Shown: piece by piece, positions 6,996 to 14,774 of the stretch
How positions within the stretch are numbered: the stretch's first letter is position 1
Layout: each line of letters starts with the position of its first letter
DNA from: JBBRGG01 sp038240875
Lineage (GTDB): Bacteria > Planctomycetota > Phycisphaerae > Phycisphaerales > UBA1924
Assembly: GCA_038240875.1 (NCBI GenBank)
Contig: JBBRGG010000045.1
Span: 1-17,295 of the forward strand
Direction: 5' to 3'
DNA length: 17,295 bases
Position numbers and translations under genes: made by a program
Notes under the pieces: model-generated
Databases searched by the model: none
Seen by the model: the letters and a program-made list of their open reading frames with translations, nothing else
What the model was told of the DNA's origin: nothing

Positions 6996-8486
6996 GTGGA
7001 GCCCGCCTTGGTCACGCAGAGTAGAAAACCACAGAAAGCCGCTGATCGCACATCAAGGCGGCCACTGCTTCAACGGATCTTGCTCGCGCAAGAATCCGGC
7101 ATCGCGCTGGTCATCGTGTTGATGATGATCTTGCTCACGGTTTATTCAGGAAGCAAAGAAGATACGCAGCGCGTGACTGTTCCCCAATCTGCTGAGGTTG
7201 TAACCACGCAAGGCCAGTTCACGTTCACGGTCGATGGCGATACCAAGTCGTACGCCATATCGGATGGGTGGGAGCTTCGCGCGGTGGGCGACAAGTCCTT
7301 GCTCCTACGCAAAGTCACTGTAAATAAGTTCCTTAACTTCAACAACCTGATCCAGATTCTAGTCTTTGCGTCCTTCATCGCGATCATGTCTGTCGGGATT
7401 ACCGCGGTGATTTCGACCGGCGGCATCGATCTTTCGGTTGGATCAACATACGCAATTGCGGCTTTGTTTGGAGCCATCTTTCTTCGTTATGACTGGAGCA
7501 GCGGCGTACCAAGCGTTTCAGCATTGGGCGCGGGCGTGGGTGGTTGGCTGGGGTTGGTGGCCATGGGTGTTGTTGCTGTAGTTGTTGCGTTTGTAATGGG
7601 GCGGAAAAAAAATAGTTCTACAAGCCCAACACGAGCCGGGAAGTTTGGTCTGAGCTTGATCGGCATCGACAACATCGTTCGCCTTGTGCTCGCTGTTGGC
7701 GTGATTTGTTTGTTGATCGCGGGCTGGCGGTTAATGGAATCGGTTCGCGATGGCTGGGACATGACAAATCGTTCGACGCTTCCCATCGCGGCAACACTCC
7801 CACTTGCAATCGGCGTCTGCTGCTTCGTGGGCGGGGTTGCCGGGTGGATCAATGGCGTGATGATCGTTGGCTTGCGGGTGCATCCCTTTATTATAACGCT
7901 TGGGACCATGGCGGCGTATCGCGGCCTGGTTGCGCTACCTACTAAGGCGCAAACCGTCGGCGACTTTCCGGCCTCCTATCAAGGGTTCATCAAGCTCGAT
8001 ATCGGCGGGGTCAATCCGGTGCCGGTGCTTTTTATGGTTCTTGTCGCGCTCGCTGGAGTGTTTGTTCTCTCGCGCACCGTCATAGGCCGACAGGTCTACG
8101 CGATTGGTGGCAACGAGGTCGCGGCGAAGTACGCCGGGATTCCAGTTGGTCGCGTGAAGATCATCGTGTACACCATGATGGGCGCGCTCGCCGGGCTATC
8201 GGCATCTTTATACCTTGGTTACTTTGGAGCAGCTGAAACCAACGCGGGCAATGGGTATGAACTTCGCGTTATTGCGGCCGCAGTAATAGGCGGGGCATCG
8301 CTCTCGGGTGGGCGGGGCTCGGCATTGGGCGCGGTGCTTGGTGCATTACTTGTTCAGATGATCGATAATGCGATGGTTATTCTGGCCATCGATCAGAATT
8401 ACAATCAGATCGTGATGGGCGGTGCAATTATCGCTGCGGTGGTGCTGGATCAGGTCAAGTCGAGGCTGATGGCGGGTACTCGCTAG
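6996..8486 (+). CDS. CUT2-family ABC sugar transporter permease (RbsC-like) with two insertions
   Basis: Inner-membrane channel subunit of a ribose/xylose/galactose-type importer. Family hallmarks are GGIDLSVGS (142-150), HPFIITLGTMAAYRG (296-310), the ATPase-contact loop GRQVYAIGGNEVAAKYAGIP (364-383) and VIGGASLSGGRGS (430-442). At 496 residues it is far longer than the roughly 320 usual for RbsC. The excess sits in two places: a polar loop at about 51-112 between the first and second helices, predicted periplasmic, and about 90 residues between 165 and 262 carrying two extra hydrophobic helices (about 180-201 and 226-246) joined by a basic loop. Two added helices would leave the topology of the core unchanged. 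The start is GTG at 6996 without a clear ribosome-binding site. First gene of the permease, binding protein, ATPase cluster. Confidence 0.93.
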   Translation: MEPALVTQSRKPQKAADRTSRRPLLQRILLAQESGIALVIVLMMILLTVYSGSKEDTQRVTVPQSAEVVTTQGQFTFTVDGDTKSYAISDGWELRAVGDKSLLLRKVTVNKFLNFNNLIQILVFASFIAIMSVGITAVISTGGIDLSVGSTYAIAALFGAIFLRYDWSSGVPSVSALGAGVGGWLGLVAMGVVAVVVAFVMGRKKNSSTSPTRAGKFGLSLIGIDNIVRLVLAVGVICLLIAGWRLMESVRDGWDMTNRSTLPIAATLPLAIGVCCFVGGVAGWINGVMIVGLRVHPFIITLGTMAAYRGLVALPTKAQTVGDFPASYQGFIKLDIGGVNPVPVLFMVLVALAGVFVLSRTVIGRQVYAIGGNEVAAKYAGIPVGRVKIIVYTMMGALAGLSASLYLGYFGAAETNAGNGYELRVIAAAVIGGASLSGGRGSALGAVLGALLVQMIDNAMVILAIDQNYNQIVMGGAIIAAVVLDQVKSRLMAGTR

Positions 8487-8544
8487 GACTTTCTCTTTCT
8501 TGGCATGTTGGAATAGCTCGCCCAATTTGTCGAACGTAGTCCAT

Positions 8545-8560
8545 ACTCTCTTTCGAGAGT
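8545..8560 (+). other. Hairpin between permease and binding-protein genes
   Basis: ACTCTC (8545-8550) and GAGAGT (8555-8560) form a perfect 6-bp stem around TTTC. No T-run follows, so full termination is unlikely. It may shape RNA processing or mark the 5' side of a separate transcript for the binding-protein gene. Confidence 0.4.
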
Positions 8561-8654
8561 TTGCAGAGCGTGTTAGTTAGGGATCACAATCAAGGTACGT
8601 AGCTATGGGAAACTCGACCTAATCAATGGTCGCGTGACCCGAGTTACGAAACAC

Positions 8655-8660
8655 AGGAGG
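8655..8660 (+). promoter_or_regulatory. Strong ribosome-binding site of the binding-protein gene
   Basis: AGGAGG lies 7 bases before ATG 8668. It is clearly better than the sites of the permease and ATPase genes, consistent with the excess of binding protein over membrane subunits typical of ABC importers. Confidence 0.75.
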
Positions 8661-8667
8661 CTTTCGC

Positions 8668-9816
8668 ATGATGGCACGTCGAATCTCGCAATTGTTGTTG
8701 GCTGGCTCGGTCGCGTTGACGCTCACTGTTGTGGGCACCGCTACGGGATGCAAGGAAAAGACTGCGGCTCCAACTCCAGCAGTGCCAGCCGCTGGAACTA
8801 AAGGGCCAACCGCTGCTCCTGATGCTGCCCCAACTGCCGCACCCAAAGCCGACGAATCCGCACCGCAGTCAAGCGATGCCGGGGCTGGCGCGACGGCGAA
8901 GCCCGGTGCCAAGTACACCTTTGGCGTGATTGCCAAGAGCCAGGGCAACCCTGTCTTCCAAGCCGCCCGCACCGGCGCCTTCGACGGCGCGAAGAAGATT
9001 GGCGAAGAGATGGGCATCACTATCGAGATTAACTGGCGCACCCCCAACAACGAAGACGCGCAAGCGCAGGCTCAGTTCGTTGAACAACTCGTTTCTTCAG
9101 GCGTTGATGGCATCGCCATCAGCGTCTCGGACGCTAAGGTGTTAACTAGCGCAATCAACGCGGCGGTCGACAAGGGCATTCCCGTTGTTACCTGGGACTC
9201 GGACGCACCCGAATCAAAGCGTTTCGCTTACTACGGAATCGACGACGTTGAAGCAGGCCGCGAAGTCGCACGCCAACTCGTTGTGGCAGCTGGCGAAACC
9301 GGCGTCGTCGGCATCCTCGCTGGCAACCAGAACGCACCCAACCTTCAGGCTCGCGTGCGTGGAGTCAAGGAAGAACTCGCCAAGCATCCTGGAATCACCA
9401 TCAAGGAAACCTACTACCACCTTGAAACCGCACCAGAAGCTGTGGCTCGTCTTCAGCAGGTCCAGTCTGCCAACCCCGACATCACCGGCTGGGCGATGGT
9501 CGGCGGCTGGCCCCTCTTCACCGAAAACGCCCTCGACGGCATCTACACCAAGGCCAAGGTTGTCTCGGTTGACACCTTGCCTCAGCAGCTTGAGTATGTC
9601 CGCAAGGGTCAGGTCGCAGCACTCGTTGGCCAAGATTGCTATGGCTGGGGCTTTGAGTCGGTACGCTTGCTCGCGAACAAGGTTCATAAGAACCAGAACC
9701 CGCCACAGACGATCAATCACTTCAACCTCGCGGTTGTGAATAAGGCGAACGTTGAAGATTACGCAGGGCTCTGGCAGAAGTGGCTCGCTCCGGTCAAGGA
9801 CGCGGGGACCAAGTAA
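8668..9816 (+). CDS. CUT2 sugar ABC transporter substrate-binding lipoprotein (RbsB-like)
   Basis: 382 residues, with a basic N-terminus, hydrophobic core and likely lipidated Cys28 in the sequence GTATGCKEK; the lipobox is imperfect because -3 is Ala instead of Leu. A flexible Ala/Pro/Lys-rich tether (about 29-81) follows, then the periplasmic binding protein fold of the Peripla_BP_4 type: KYTFGVIAKSQGNPVFQA (82-99), GVDGIAISVSD and GIPVVTWDSDAP in the first lobe, and DITGWAMVGGWPLF and LVGQDCYGWGFE in the second lobe. It delivers a substrate, probably a mono- or small saccharide, to the permease encoded upstream; the specific sugar cannot be deduced. A strong ribosome-binding site and a hairpin just after the gene suggest high expression. 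Confidence 0.93.
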   Translation: MMARRISQLLLAGSVALTLTVVGTATGCKEKTAAPTPAVPAAGTKGPTAAPDAAPTAAPKADESAPQSSDAGAGATAKPGAKYTFGVIAKSQGNPVFQAARTGAFDGAKKIGEEMGITIEINWRTPNNEDAQAQAQFVEQLVSSGVDGIAISVSDAKVLTSAINAAVDKGIPVVTWDSDAPESKRFAYYGIDDVEAGREVARQLVVAAGETGVVGILAGNQNAPNLQARVRGVKEELAKHPGITIKETYYHLETAPEAVARLQQVQSANPDITGWAMVGGWPLFTENALDGIYTKAKVVSVDTLPQQLEYVRKGQVAALVGQDCYGWGFESVRLLANKVHKNQNPPQTINHFNLAVVNKANVEDYAGLWQKWLAPVKDAGTK

Positions 9817-9858
9817 TCGCTATTTGTAACCTCTGATTCATTCGATCAATTTTTACCA

Positions 9859-9882
9859 CGGCACGAGCCACCGCTTGTGCCG
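9859..9882 (+). other. Hairpin after the binding-protein gene
   Basis: CGGCACGAG (9859-9867) and CTTGTGCCG (9874-9882) form a 9-bp stem with one G.T pair around CCACCG. No T-run follows. In ABC importer operons, hairpins after the binding-protein gene are known to protect its mRNA 3' end while reducing downstream expression; that role here is an inference. Confidence 0.5.
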
Positions 9883-10121
9883 CGGCTTACTGAAAAGTCA
9901 TTTATGCTTTCCCTTTGTTGACGCTGTTGAAGAGTGCTATCCACGTGACGAGTCCAACCGATACAAGCCGCGATATACGAAGGCACGCCGATGCGACAGC
10001 TACGTCGCGGGTCCAGCACACGGTTGCAGCCAACACATCGGTGAGCGAAGTGCAAGCAACCGAATCGCGCGAAGGTGCGGGCGGGCATGAACAGCAGGAT
10101 GCACGAGCGGGGCACGTAAGC

Positions 10122-11765
10122 ATGGCGAAAGACTTTCTCGTTGCCTCGGGGATTTCAAAGCGTTTCGGGATTACGCAAGCGCTGAACAACGTCAGCGTCC
10201 GCTTTCGCGCGGGTGAAGTCCACGCGCTGATGGGCGAGAATGGCGCGGGCAAGAGCACACTCGGCAAGATCATCTCGGGGTTGTATCGCCAGGACACGGG
10301 CAGAATTACAATAGATGGCACGGATTTGCCTGCTGGAGACCTTGATGCCGCATTTGCCGCGGGCATTCGCATCGTTCATCAAGAGTTGGCACAGTGCCCG
10401 AACTTGTCGGTCGCTGAGAACCTGAACCTGCATTCCTTACCGACGCGCTTTGGTTGGTTGGTTGATCGTGCCGCGATGCGTGAGCGTGCGTCGAAGCTGG
10501 TGCACAAGCTTGACCCATCGATCAATGTTGATTCGCCGCTAGGGCTTTTGTCGCCAGGGCGCAGGCAGATCTGTCAGATTGCCGCTTCGCTCGATGACCG
10601 GACAACCGGCGGCAACGGCTCGCATGGCGTTGGGCCGCGCGTGATAGTGTTTGATGAGCCTACCAGTTCGCTCTCGGTCGCTGAGGCGGATCGTTTGCTC
10701 GAGATCACTCGCTCGCTCGCGCGCGAAGGACTCACGATTCTTTATGTGAGCCACCGCATGGGCGAGATCTTCCAGGTGTGCGACCGAGTGACGGTGCTTC
10801 GCGATGGCAACTTTGTAGCTACCAGCGAGATTGCGCAACTGGATGAACCAACGCTCGTTGAGCAAATGATCGGCAGGCGGATCACAACGCCACGCAGGGG
10901 CGAGCACACCAAGGTTGACGCTGGCGAGACCGATATAAACGCTTCGGAAATAGGCGATTCTGGATTGGGCGCTTCGGCAATGGGCGCGTCGCACGCGCAC
11001 GTGCCACCCGGAGCCATACTGCTCGAAGCCAGCGCACTCACAACTTCGACGCGTTTGCGCGAGGTTTCGCTCGCGGTTCGCGCTGGAGAAATCGTCGGCA
11101 TCGGCGGGCTTGTTGGCGCGGGTCGATCTGAACTGCTCGACGCGCTCTTTGGGCTCAACTCCTCCACCACCGGCTCGGTGCGTGTTGGCACTACAGTAAT
11201 CGATCTCACAACGCCCAAGGGCGCGATCAACGCTGGCATAGGTTATGTCCCCGAAGATCGGCGAAATCAAGGACTTTTCTTCCTACTTGGCATCGATGAG
11301 AACATCGTCATGCCGTTTATGAACCGCTTCGCAATTGCGATTGGCATTCGCGGACGAAGTGGCGAACGCGACACCGTCACGCAGCGGTGCGCCGAGTTCC
11401 GCGTCAAGGCCGCATCGCACGCGTCGCTACCTGGTGAGCTCTCCGGCGGCAATCAGCAAAAACTCCTTATTGCTCGCTGGATGACGCCTTCGACCAAGGT
11501 TCTATTGCTCGATGAACCAACCCGTGGCATCGATGTTGGAACCAAGGCCGAGATCTATAAACTCGTACGAGCCGCGGCGGACAGCGGGCTCGCGGTCCTG
11601 CTCGTATCGAGCGAAATGCCCGAATTGCTCGCTCTATCAGATCGAATCCTGGTTATGTGCGATGGTCGAATCACCGGCGAACTTCGCGGGAACGACATGA
11701 CACAGACCAACATACTTCGCCTGGCAACGCTTGATTCGAAGCCCGCGAGCGTACGGAACAATTGA
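10122..11765 (+). CDS. CUT2 sugar ABC transporter ATP-binding protein (RbsA-like, two ABC domains)
   Basis: Numbered from ATG 10122 (547 residues). Domain 1 has Walker A GENGAGKST (38-46), an LSPGRRQ signature (143-149), Walker B VIVFDEPTSSL with Asp178-Glu179, and switch His211. Domain 2 is the divergent half typical of RbsA: GLVGAGRSE (329-337) with Arg replacing the Walker A Lys, canonical LSGGNQQK (440-447), LLLDEPTRGID (461-471) and SSE in place of the switch His. It powers the permease encoded upstream. Odd points are a Gly-rich insert before Walker B (about 160-171) and a long low-complexity linker between the domains (about 258-298). The frame is open upstream to TTG 9915, adding 69 residues of Ser/Thr/Ala-rich sequence with no ABC similarity; I prefer 10122 because the ABC fold starts right there, though neither start has a clear ribosome-binding site. 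Confidence 0.92.
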   Translation: MAKDFLVASGISKRFGITQALNNVSVRFRAGEVHALMGENGAGKSTLGKIISGLYRQDTGRITIDGTDLPAGDLDAAFAAGIRIVHQELAQCPNLSVAENLNLHSLPTRFGWLVDRAAMRERASKLVHKLDPSINVDSPLGLLSPGRRQICQIAASLDDRTTGGNGSHGVGPRVIVFDEPTSSLSVAEADRLLEITRSLAREGLTILYVSHRMGEIFQVCDRVTVLRDGNFVATSEIAQLDEPTLVEQMIGRRITTPRRGEHTKVDAGETDINASEIGDSGLGASAMGASHAHVPPGAILLEASALTTSTRLREVSLAVRAGEIVGIGGLVGAGRSELLDALFGLNSSTTGSVRVGTTVIDLTTPKGAINAGIGYVPEDRRNQGLFFLLGIDENIVMPFMNRFAIAIGIRGRSGERDTVTQRCAEFRVKAASHASLPGELSGGNQQKLLIARWMTPSTKVLLLDEPTRGIDVGTKAEIYKLVRAAADSGLAVLLVSSEMPELLALSDRILVMCDGRITGELRGNDMTQTNILRLATLDSKPASVRNN

Positions 11766-11789
11766 GAACCGCATGATGCGTTTCTGGCC

Positions 11790-13322
11790 TCATCCTTCAG
11801 GCGGGAACGCACGTTCCAACCAATCGATGAGTTCGGCTCCTTCTGCAGCCGTGTAGATCAAGTACGCCCCACTCGCGCGACGAACAACAAGTTGAGTGCT
11901 CGATACGCCAGTTTGCTTTGGTTCACCCTCCAGGATCTCTCGCGCGCAGACACCGATTGCAACGACATCGAGTGGCGCTCCCCCGGGTGAAGCAAGCGTA
12001 AGCACGATTTCACCTTTGAGGTCTTTAGGAGCCTCAAACCGCACCCGCTCCGCACGCGTGCTTGTTAGTAAATCGCGGAGTTGGCCGATCCACTTTGCTT
12101 GCTCAGGGCTCGCGACATTACCCGTTTCCGTGGCTTGACCTGCCGCCGCGAAAGTTCCCGGCTGCGTGATGCGCCAACCCGATGCAGTCGTCGTAAAGCT
12201 CAGCGTTCGAACCTTAGCGGCGACCTCGTTGGTCACTGGAGTGAGCGGTGTTGCGGAAGTCAGGGCGTGATCAGCGCGCGTGACGCGAAGCATCCCGATG
12301 TCGGCACGCGCGAGGTGTGTCGCGAGTTTGGACGCATATGCAGTTGGATTCGCGGTGATCGATTCGTAGTAGGGCCGAGTGAGTGTTGCATCCAATGGGC
12401 CCCAAGGCGAGGTCGCGGGGTCACTGAAAAACGTGATTGCCTCGCCGACGACCGAGACGTCATTTACGCCATCGGACAAGATTCGTAATTGCTGGCTGAT
12501 TAACCGTGGGACATTCGGGTCGGGTAGCTCGGTCGTGATTCGTGCAAAGAAAACCGCGTTGGCTTTAGTCATTTCCGCACCGCGCGTGACGCCGACACCC
12601 GGGCGTTCGTCAAGGACAAAGTTGGCCAATTGCCTTTCCAATGCGGCGACGGCTTCGGGATCTGCCGGGCCAAGTGGCGGCAAGGTAATTGACCAGCGCG
12701 TTCCTACCCGTGTGAGCTCGATGCGCCCGTCGCTGCTCTCAAGAAGAATTGTGCTTGGTTTGACGTCGTACTCGACAAAGGCTTTGAGATTCCGCCACGC
12801 CGTCATCGATTCGAGCGAGAAGAGATTGGCAACGTTGGCGTCGGCGTGAATCGCGGTGTAAGAGCCATCGGCGGCTCGCTTGTACAGGCGGGTGATGCCA
12901 CCCACGGGCGAAATATCGATGGCGAAAGCGAGCCTGGTTTCAGGCGTGTCGGAGCGTTCGATCATGATCGTGCGAAAGGATTCGGCGATTGGGCCTGTAC
13001 TTGGCTGCGCGGGCTTGCGAGCAAGATCGGCGAGAATTCCAGCTAAGCCGCGAGGTCGCGATGCGACGGCGGGCCACGCCGAAGTCCTGGGTATGTACAA
13101 AATCCACTGTCGAGATTCAAAGTCGTTCTTGGCCATCGCGATCCGCGTTCCCGCATGGTCGAGGACTTCGATGCGTGTGATGGTGTCGGAGCTGAGAGTT
13201 GCTAGTTCGGCGTCAAACACCGTGCCCGTGGCCAAAAGTTGTGCAGGCTTGAGGAGCCACGCCGTGAGCCCAGCAAGAAGTATGACAATCGATACAAGAA
13301 CAGCAACTGTGCGCATAGGCAT
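11790..13322 (-). CDS. DUF4340 domain protein, membrane-anchored
   Basis: About 510 residues from ATG 13322; ATG 13316, two codons on, is equally possible. The N-terminus is a single hydrophobic anchor (TVAVLVSIVILLAGLTAWLL) followed by a large extracytoplasmic region with the DUF4340 pattern: ITRIEVLD, RQWILY-like short segments, and repeated WxI(T/L) elements such as GTRWSITLPP and ASGWRITQPG. In many bacteria DUF4340 proteins are encoded beside GldG-type ABC transporter parts; none is visible here, so this gene stands alone in the window. The frame is open up to 13649, but that part would overlap the Nfu gene on the other strand and is rejected. It converges with the ABC ATPase gene with only 24 bases between stops and no evident terminator. 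Molecular function is unknown. Confidence 0.8.
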   Translation of the reverse strand: MPMRTVAVLVSIVILLAGLTAWLLKPAQLLATGTVFDAELATLSSDTITRIEVLDHAGTRIAMAKNDFESRQWILYIPRTSAWPAVASRPRGLAGILADLARKPAQPSTGPIAESFRTIMIERSDTPETRLAFAIDISPVGGITRLYKRAADGSYTAIHADANVANLFSLESMTAWRNLKAFVEYDVKPSTILLESSDGRIELTRVGTRWSITLPPLGPADPEAVAALERQLANFVLDERPGVGVTRGAEMTKANAVFFARITTELPDPNVPRLISQQLRILSDGVNDVSVVGEAITFFSDPATSPWGPLDATLTRPYYESITANPTAYASKLATHLARADIGMLRVTRADHALTSATPLTPVTNEVAAKVRTLSFTTTASGWRITQPGTFAAAGQATETGNVASPEQAKWIGQLRDLLTSTRAERVRFEAPKDLKGEIVLTLASPGGAPLDVVAIGVCAREILEGEPKQTGVSSTQLVVRRASGAYLIYTAAEGAELIDWLERAFPPEG

Positions 13323-13469
13323 GCGCTGAGGATAGCCTGGAGTGATCAAATCGGCCTGAGCTGGTGCTGATCTGGGCGTGTTGGCTCGCGGACGTGCTGG
13401 GTATGCTGGGCGTGTTGGCCTGTTCTGGCCTGTAGTTCGCGCGTCAGACAAGGCGACTATTATTAAGGT
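13323..13469. promoter_or_regulatory. Divergent promoter region with a direct repeat
   Basis: 147 bases separate the divergent DUF4340 and Nfu genes. CTGGGCGTGTTGGC occurs twice (13372-13385 and 13406-13419), 34 bases apart, within a run of related CTGG/TGTTGG words. The repeats could be regulator-binding sites or simple low-complexity sequence. No -35/-10 pair is convincing. Confidence 0.35.
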
Positions 13470-13757
13470 ATGTCCATTGGTCCTGCAGGAAATTCCAAAG
13501 CAAGTACGCCGGTAATCCGTCCCGGCGGCACGCTCAGTGAGCGTGTTGGCCATGTACTGAACTTGATCCGCCCGGCGGTGCAAGCCGACGGCGGCGATGT
13601 TGAACTGGTTGAAATCACGCCTGATGGCGTAGTCAAAATTCGGCTGCATGGTGCATGTGTTGGCTGCCCCTCAAGCCGAATCACGCTTCAAGTAGGTATC
13701 GAGCGAAACCTGCGAGTCAATGTGCCTGAGGTAAAGAGGATCGAAGCCGTGGAATAA
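13470..13757 (+). CDS. Nfu-type (NifU C-terminal domain) Fe-S scaffold protein
   Basis: 95 residues, a stand-alone NifU C-terminal domain. Residues 22-45 match the family (LNLIRPAVQADGGDVELVE), and the Fe-S-binding CxxC is Cys63-Val-Gly-Cys66 in GACVGCPSS, followed by the usual helix ending near VPEVKRIEAVE. Proteins of this kind carry a transient Fe-S cluster and hand it to apo-enzymes in the cytoplasm. There is a short non-conserved N-terminal tail of about 18 residues. ATG 13470 is the only in-frame start near the domain; the AAGG just before it is too close to be a good ribosome-binding site. No other iron-sulfur gene is adjacent. Confidence 0.92.
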   Translation: MSIGPAGNSKASTPVIRPGGTLSERVGHVLNLIRPAVQADGGDVELVEITPDGVVKIRLHGACVGCPSSRITLQVGIERNLRVNVPEVKRIEAVE

Positions 13758-14165
13758 GCCATGGCTGGTGTGCACCCCGCGTACTTCGCCCAACATCTTG
13801 AATCGACTTGTTTGAATACAGCAGGCTGATGTGGCGAAACTCGATATTTGGCTGAGGATCTTGTACACATTGCCGCAAAACCACCCATACACGTTATTTT
13901 GACTCAATTTCTTCAATCCAAAGCCAGTCTTATTTAAATCATATAGCCTTAATTAACAGTGACTTACACCATGTTTTCTGCTCGCAATCGCCGCAATCAG
14001 CAGGAATCCGCAGAAACAGGTATTCCCAAAGCTTGTACATCGTGGTATACCGTTGTTGCCGACAGTGGTCGGTTGATGCTGCGCTCCGCGTTCGCGGAGC
14101 GGGCAGAACATGCCTGGCCTTTTTCGATTGAGCCTTGCCGTTGATGCGACGAGGTTGGTCGATGA
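13758..14165. other. Long gap upstream of csrA, possible leader RNA
   Basis: About 400 bases, AT-rich in its first half (to about 13960) and GC-richer near csrA. No gene is recognised; a 61-codon ORF at 13959-14144 and a minus-strand ORF covering csrA look like chance frames. The second half contains a strong hairpin at 14082-14101 and could be a 5' leader. Confidence 0.45.
14082..14101. other. Strong hairpin in the csrA upstream region
   Basis: CGCTCCGC (14082-14089) and GCGGAGCG (14094-14101) form a perfect 8-bp stem with a GTTC loop; flanking CTG and CAG could extend it past a GG bulge. CTTTTTC follows only about 17 bases later, too far for a normal intrinsic terminator. Confidence 0.5.
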
Positions 14166-14173
14166 GGGCCATT

Positions 14174-14188
14174 GCCCAGGATGGGGGC
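14174..14188 (+). promoter_or_regulatory. Predicted CsrA-binding hairpin at the csrA start
   Basis: GCCC (14174-14177) and GGGC (14185-14188) can pair, leaving AGGATGG in the loop. AGGA in a hairpin loop over the ribosome-binding region is the known CsrA target layout, and the ATG is at 14193. A competing stem pairs GGGC (14166-14169) with the same GCCC. This suggests autoregulation of csrA; it is not proven. Confidence 0.45.
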
Positions 14189-14192
14189 GAAT

Positions 14193-14408
14193 ATGTTGGT
14201 CATTACGCGTCGTGAAGGTGAAGAAGTCGTGATCGGCGACCCGCGCAACCCAATCGGCGTTGTGCGGATAGCCTCGGTCAAGGGCGAACGAGTACGGATC
14301 GCCTTTGATTTCCCGCGTGAGGTTGAGATCAACCGAAGGGAAATTGCTGACCAGATCGCGTCACAGCCGCCGGAAGTGATCGGGCAAATCAAGCCCGAGT
14401 CGGCGTGA
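14193..14408 (+). CDS. csrA: CsrA, global carbon storage / translation regulator
   Basis: 71 residues. CsrA homodimers bind GGA motifs in mRNA leaders and block or alter translation. The conserved start MLVITRREGEEVVIGD carries the RNA-contacting Leu2, Arg6 and Arg7; the core VVRIASVKGERVRIAFDFP and the C-terminal EVEINRREI, with the second RNA-binding Arg, are intact. Relative to the E. coli protein there is a small PRNP insertion after IGD and about ten extra C-terminal residues, as in many non-enteric homologues. ATG 14193 is chosen because MLxITR is the invariant family start; the frame is open upstream to 14172. In many bacteria the FliW antagonist is encoded nearby, but none is seen in this window. 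The leader may carry an autoregulatory site. Confidence 0.96.
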   Translation: MLVITRREGEEVVIGDPRNPIGVVRIASVKGERVRIAFDFPREVEINRREIADQIASQPPEVIGQIKPESA

Positions 14409-14774
14409 ATTTCGCCAAACGCCACGCGCCAGCAAGATTGCTCGCCAGAACGCAAACGTTCTACGCGGCCAACCTGGCTTAGTTCGCAAAGCGGTGAGCT
14501 GGGCTTAAACACAGTCCAAACCTTTTGTGTGGTTCTGTGTTTCTTTGGCTCATCAAGCAAATACCCAAACAGAGCCATATACTGTGCGCTTGATGTCCTA
14601 GAACGCACGAGTTATGGTTTCGATATATGTGCATGGCTTGGCGAGAGTCCTTGGCCAAGTTGCTTTTGGTAGCGGTTTTCGTCAGTGGCTTTGAAAAATG
14701 ACATTGAACGCGGCAATTCGACCAGTTGGAGATGTGTATCCTGCTCGCGTGAGCTGCGTCCTAAGAGGATCAAC
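14409..14774. other. Intergenic region csrA-floA
   Basis: 366 bases without a recognised gene. AAACACAG (14507-14514) and CTGTGTTT (14535-14542) can form an 8-bp stem, with AACC/GGTT pairing inside, followed by CTTTGG. This is a possible weak terminator of csrA. Beyond it the DNA is AT-rich and should hold the floA promoter; none was assigned with confidence. Confidence 0.45.

Noticed and set aside
13323..13649. Upstream extension of the DUF4340 frame
   Set aside because: It would overlap the Nfu gene on the opposite strand and precede the hydrophobic anchor with about 110 unstructured residues.
13997..14608. 203-codon minus-strand ORF covering csrA
   Set aside because: Antisense to a clear csrA; no domain or ribosome-binding site is visible.
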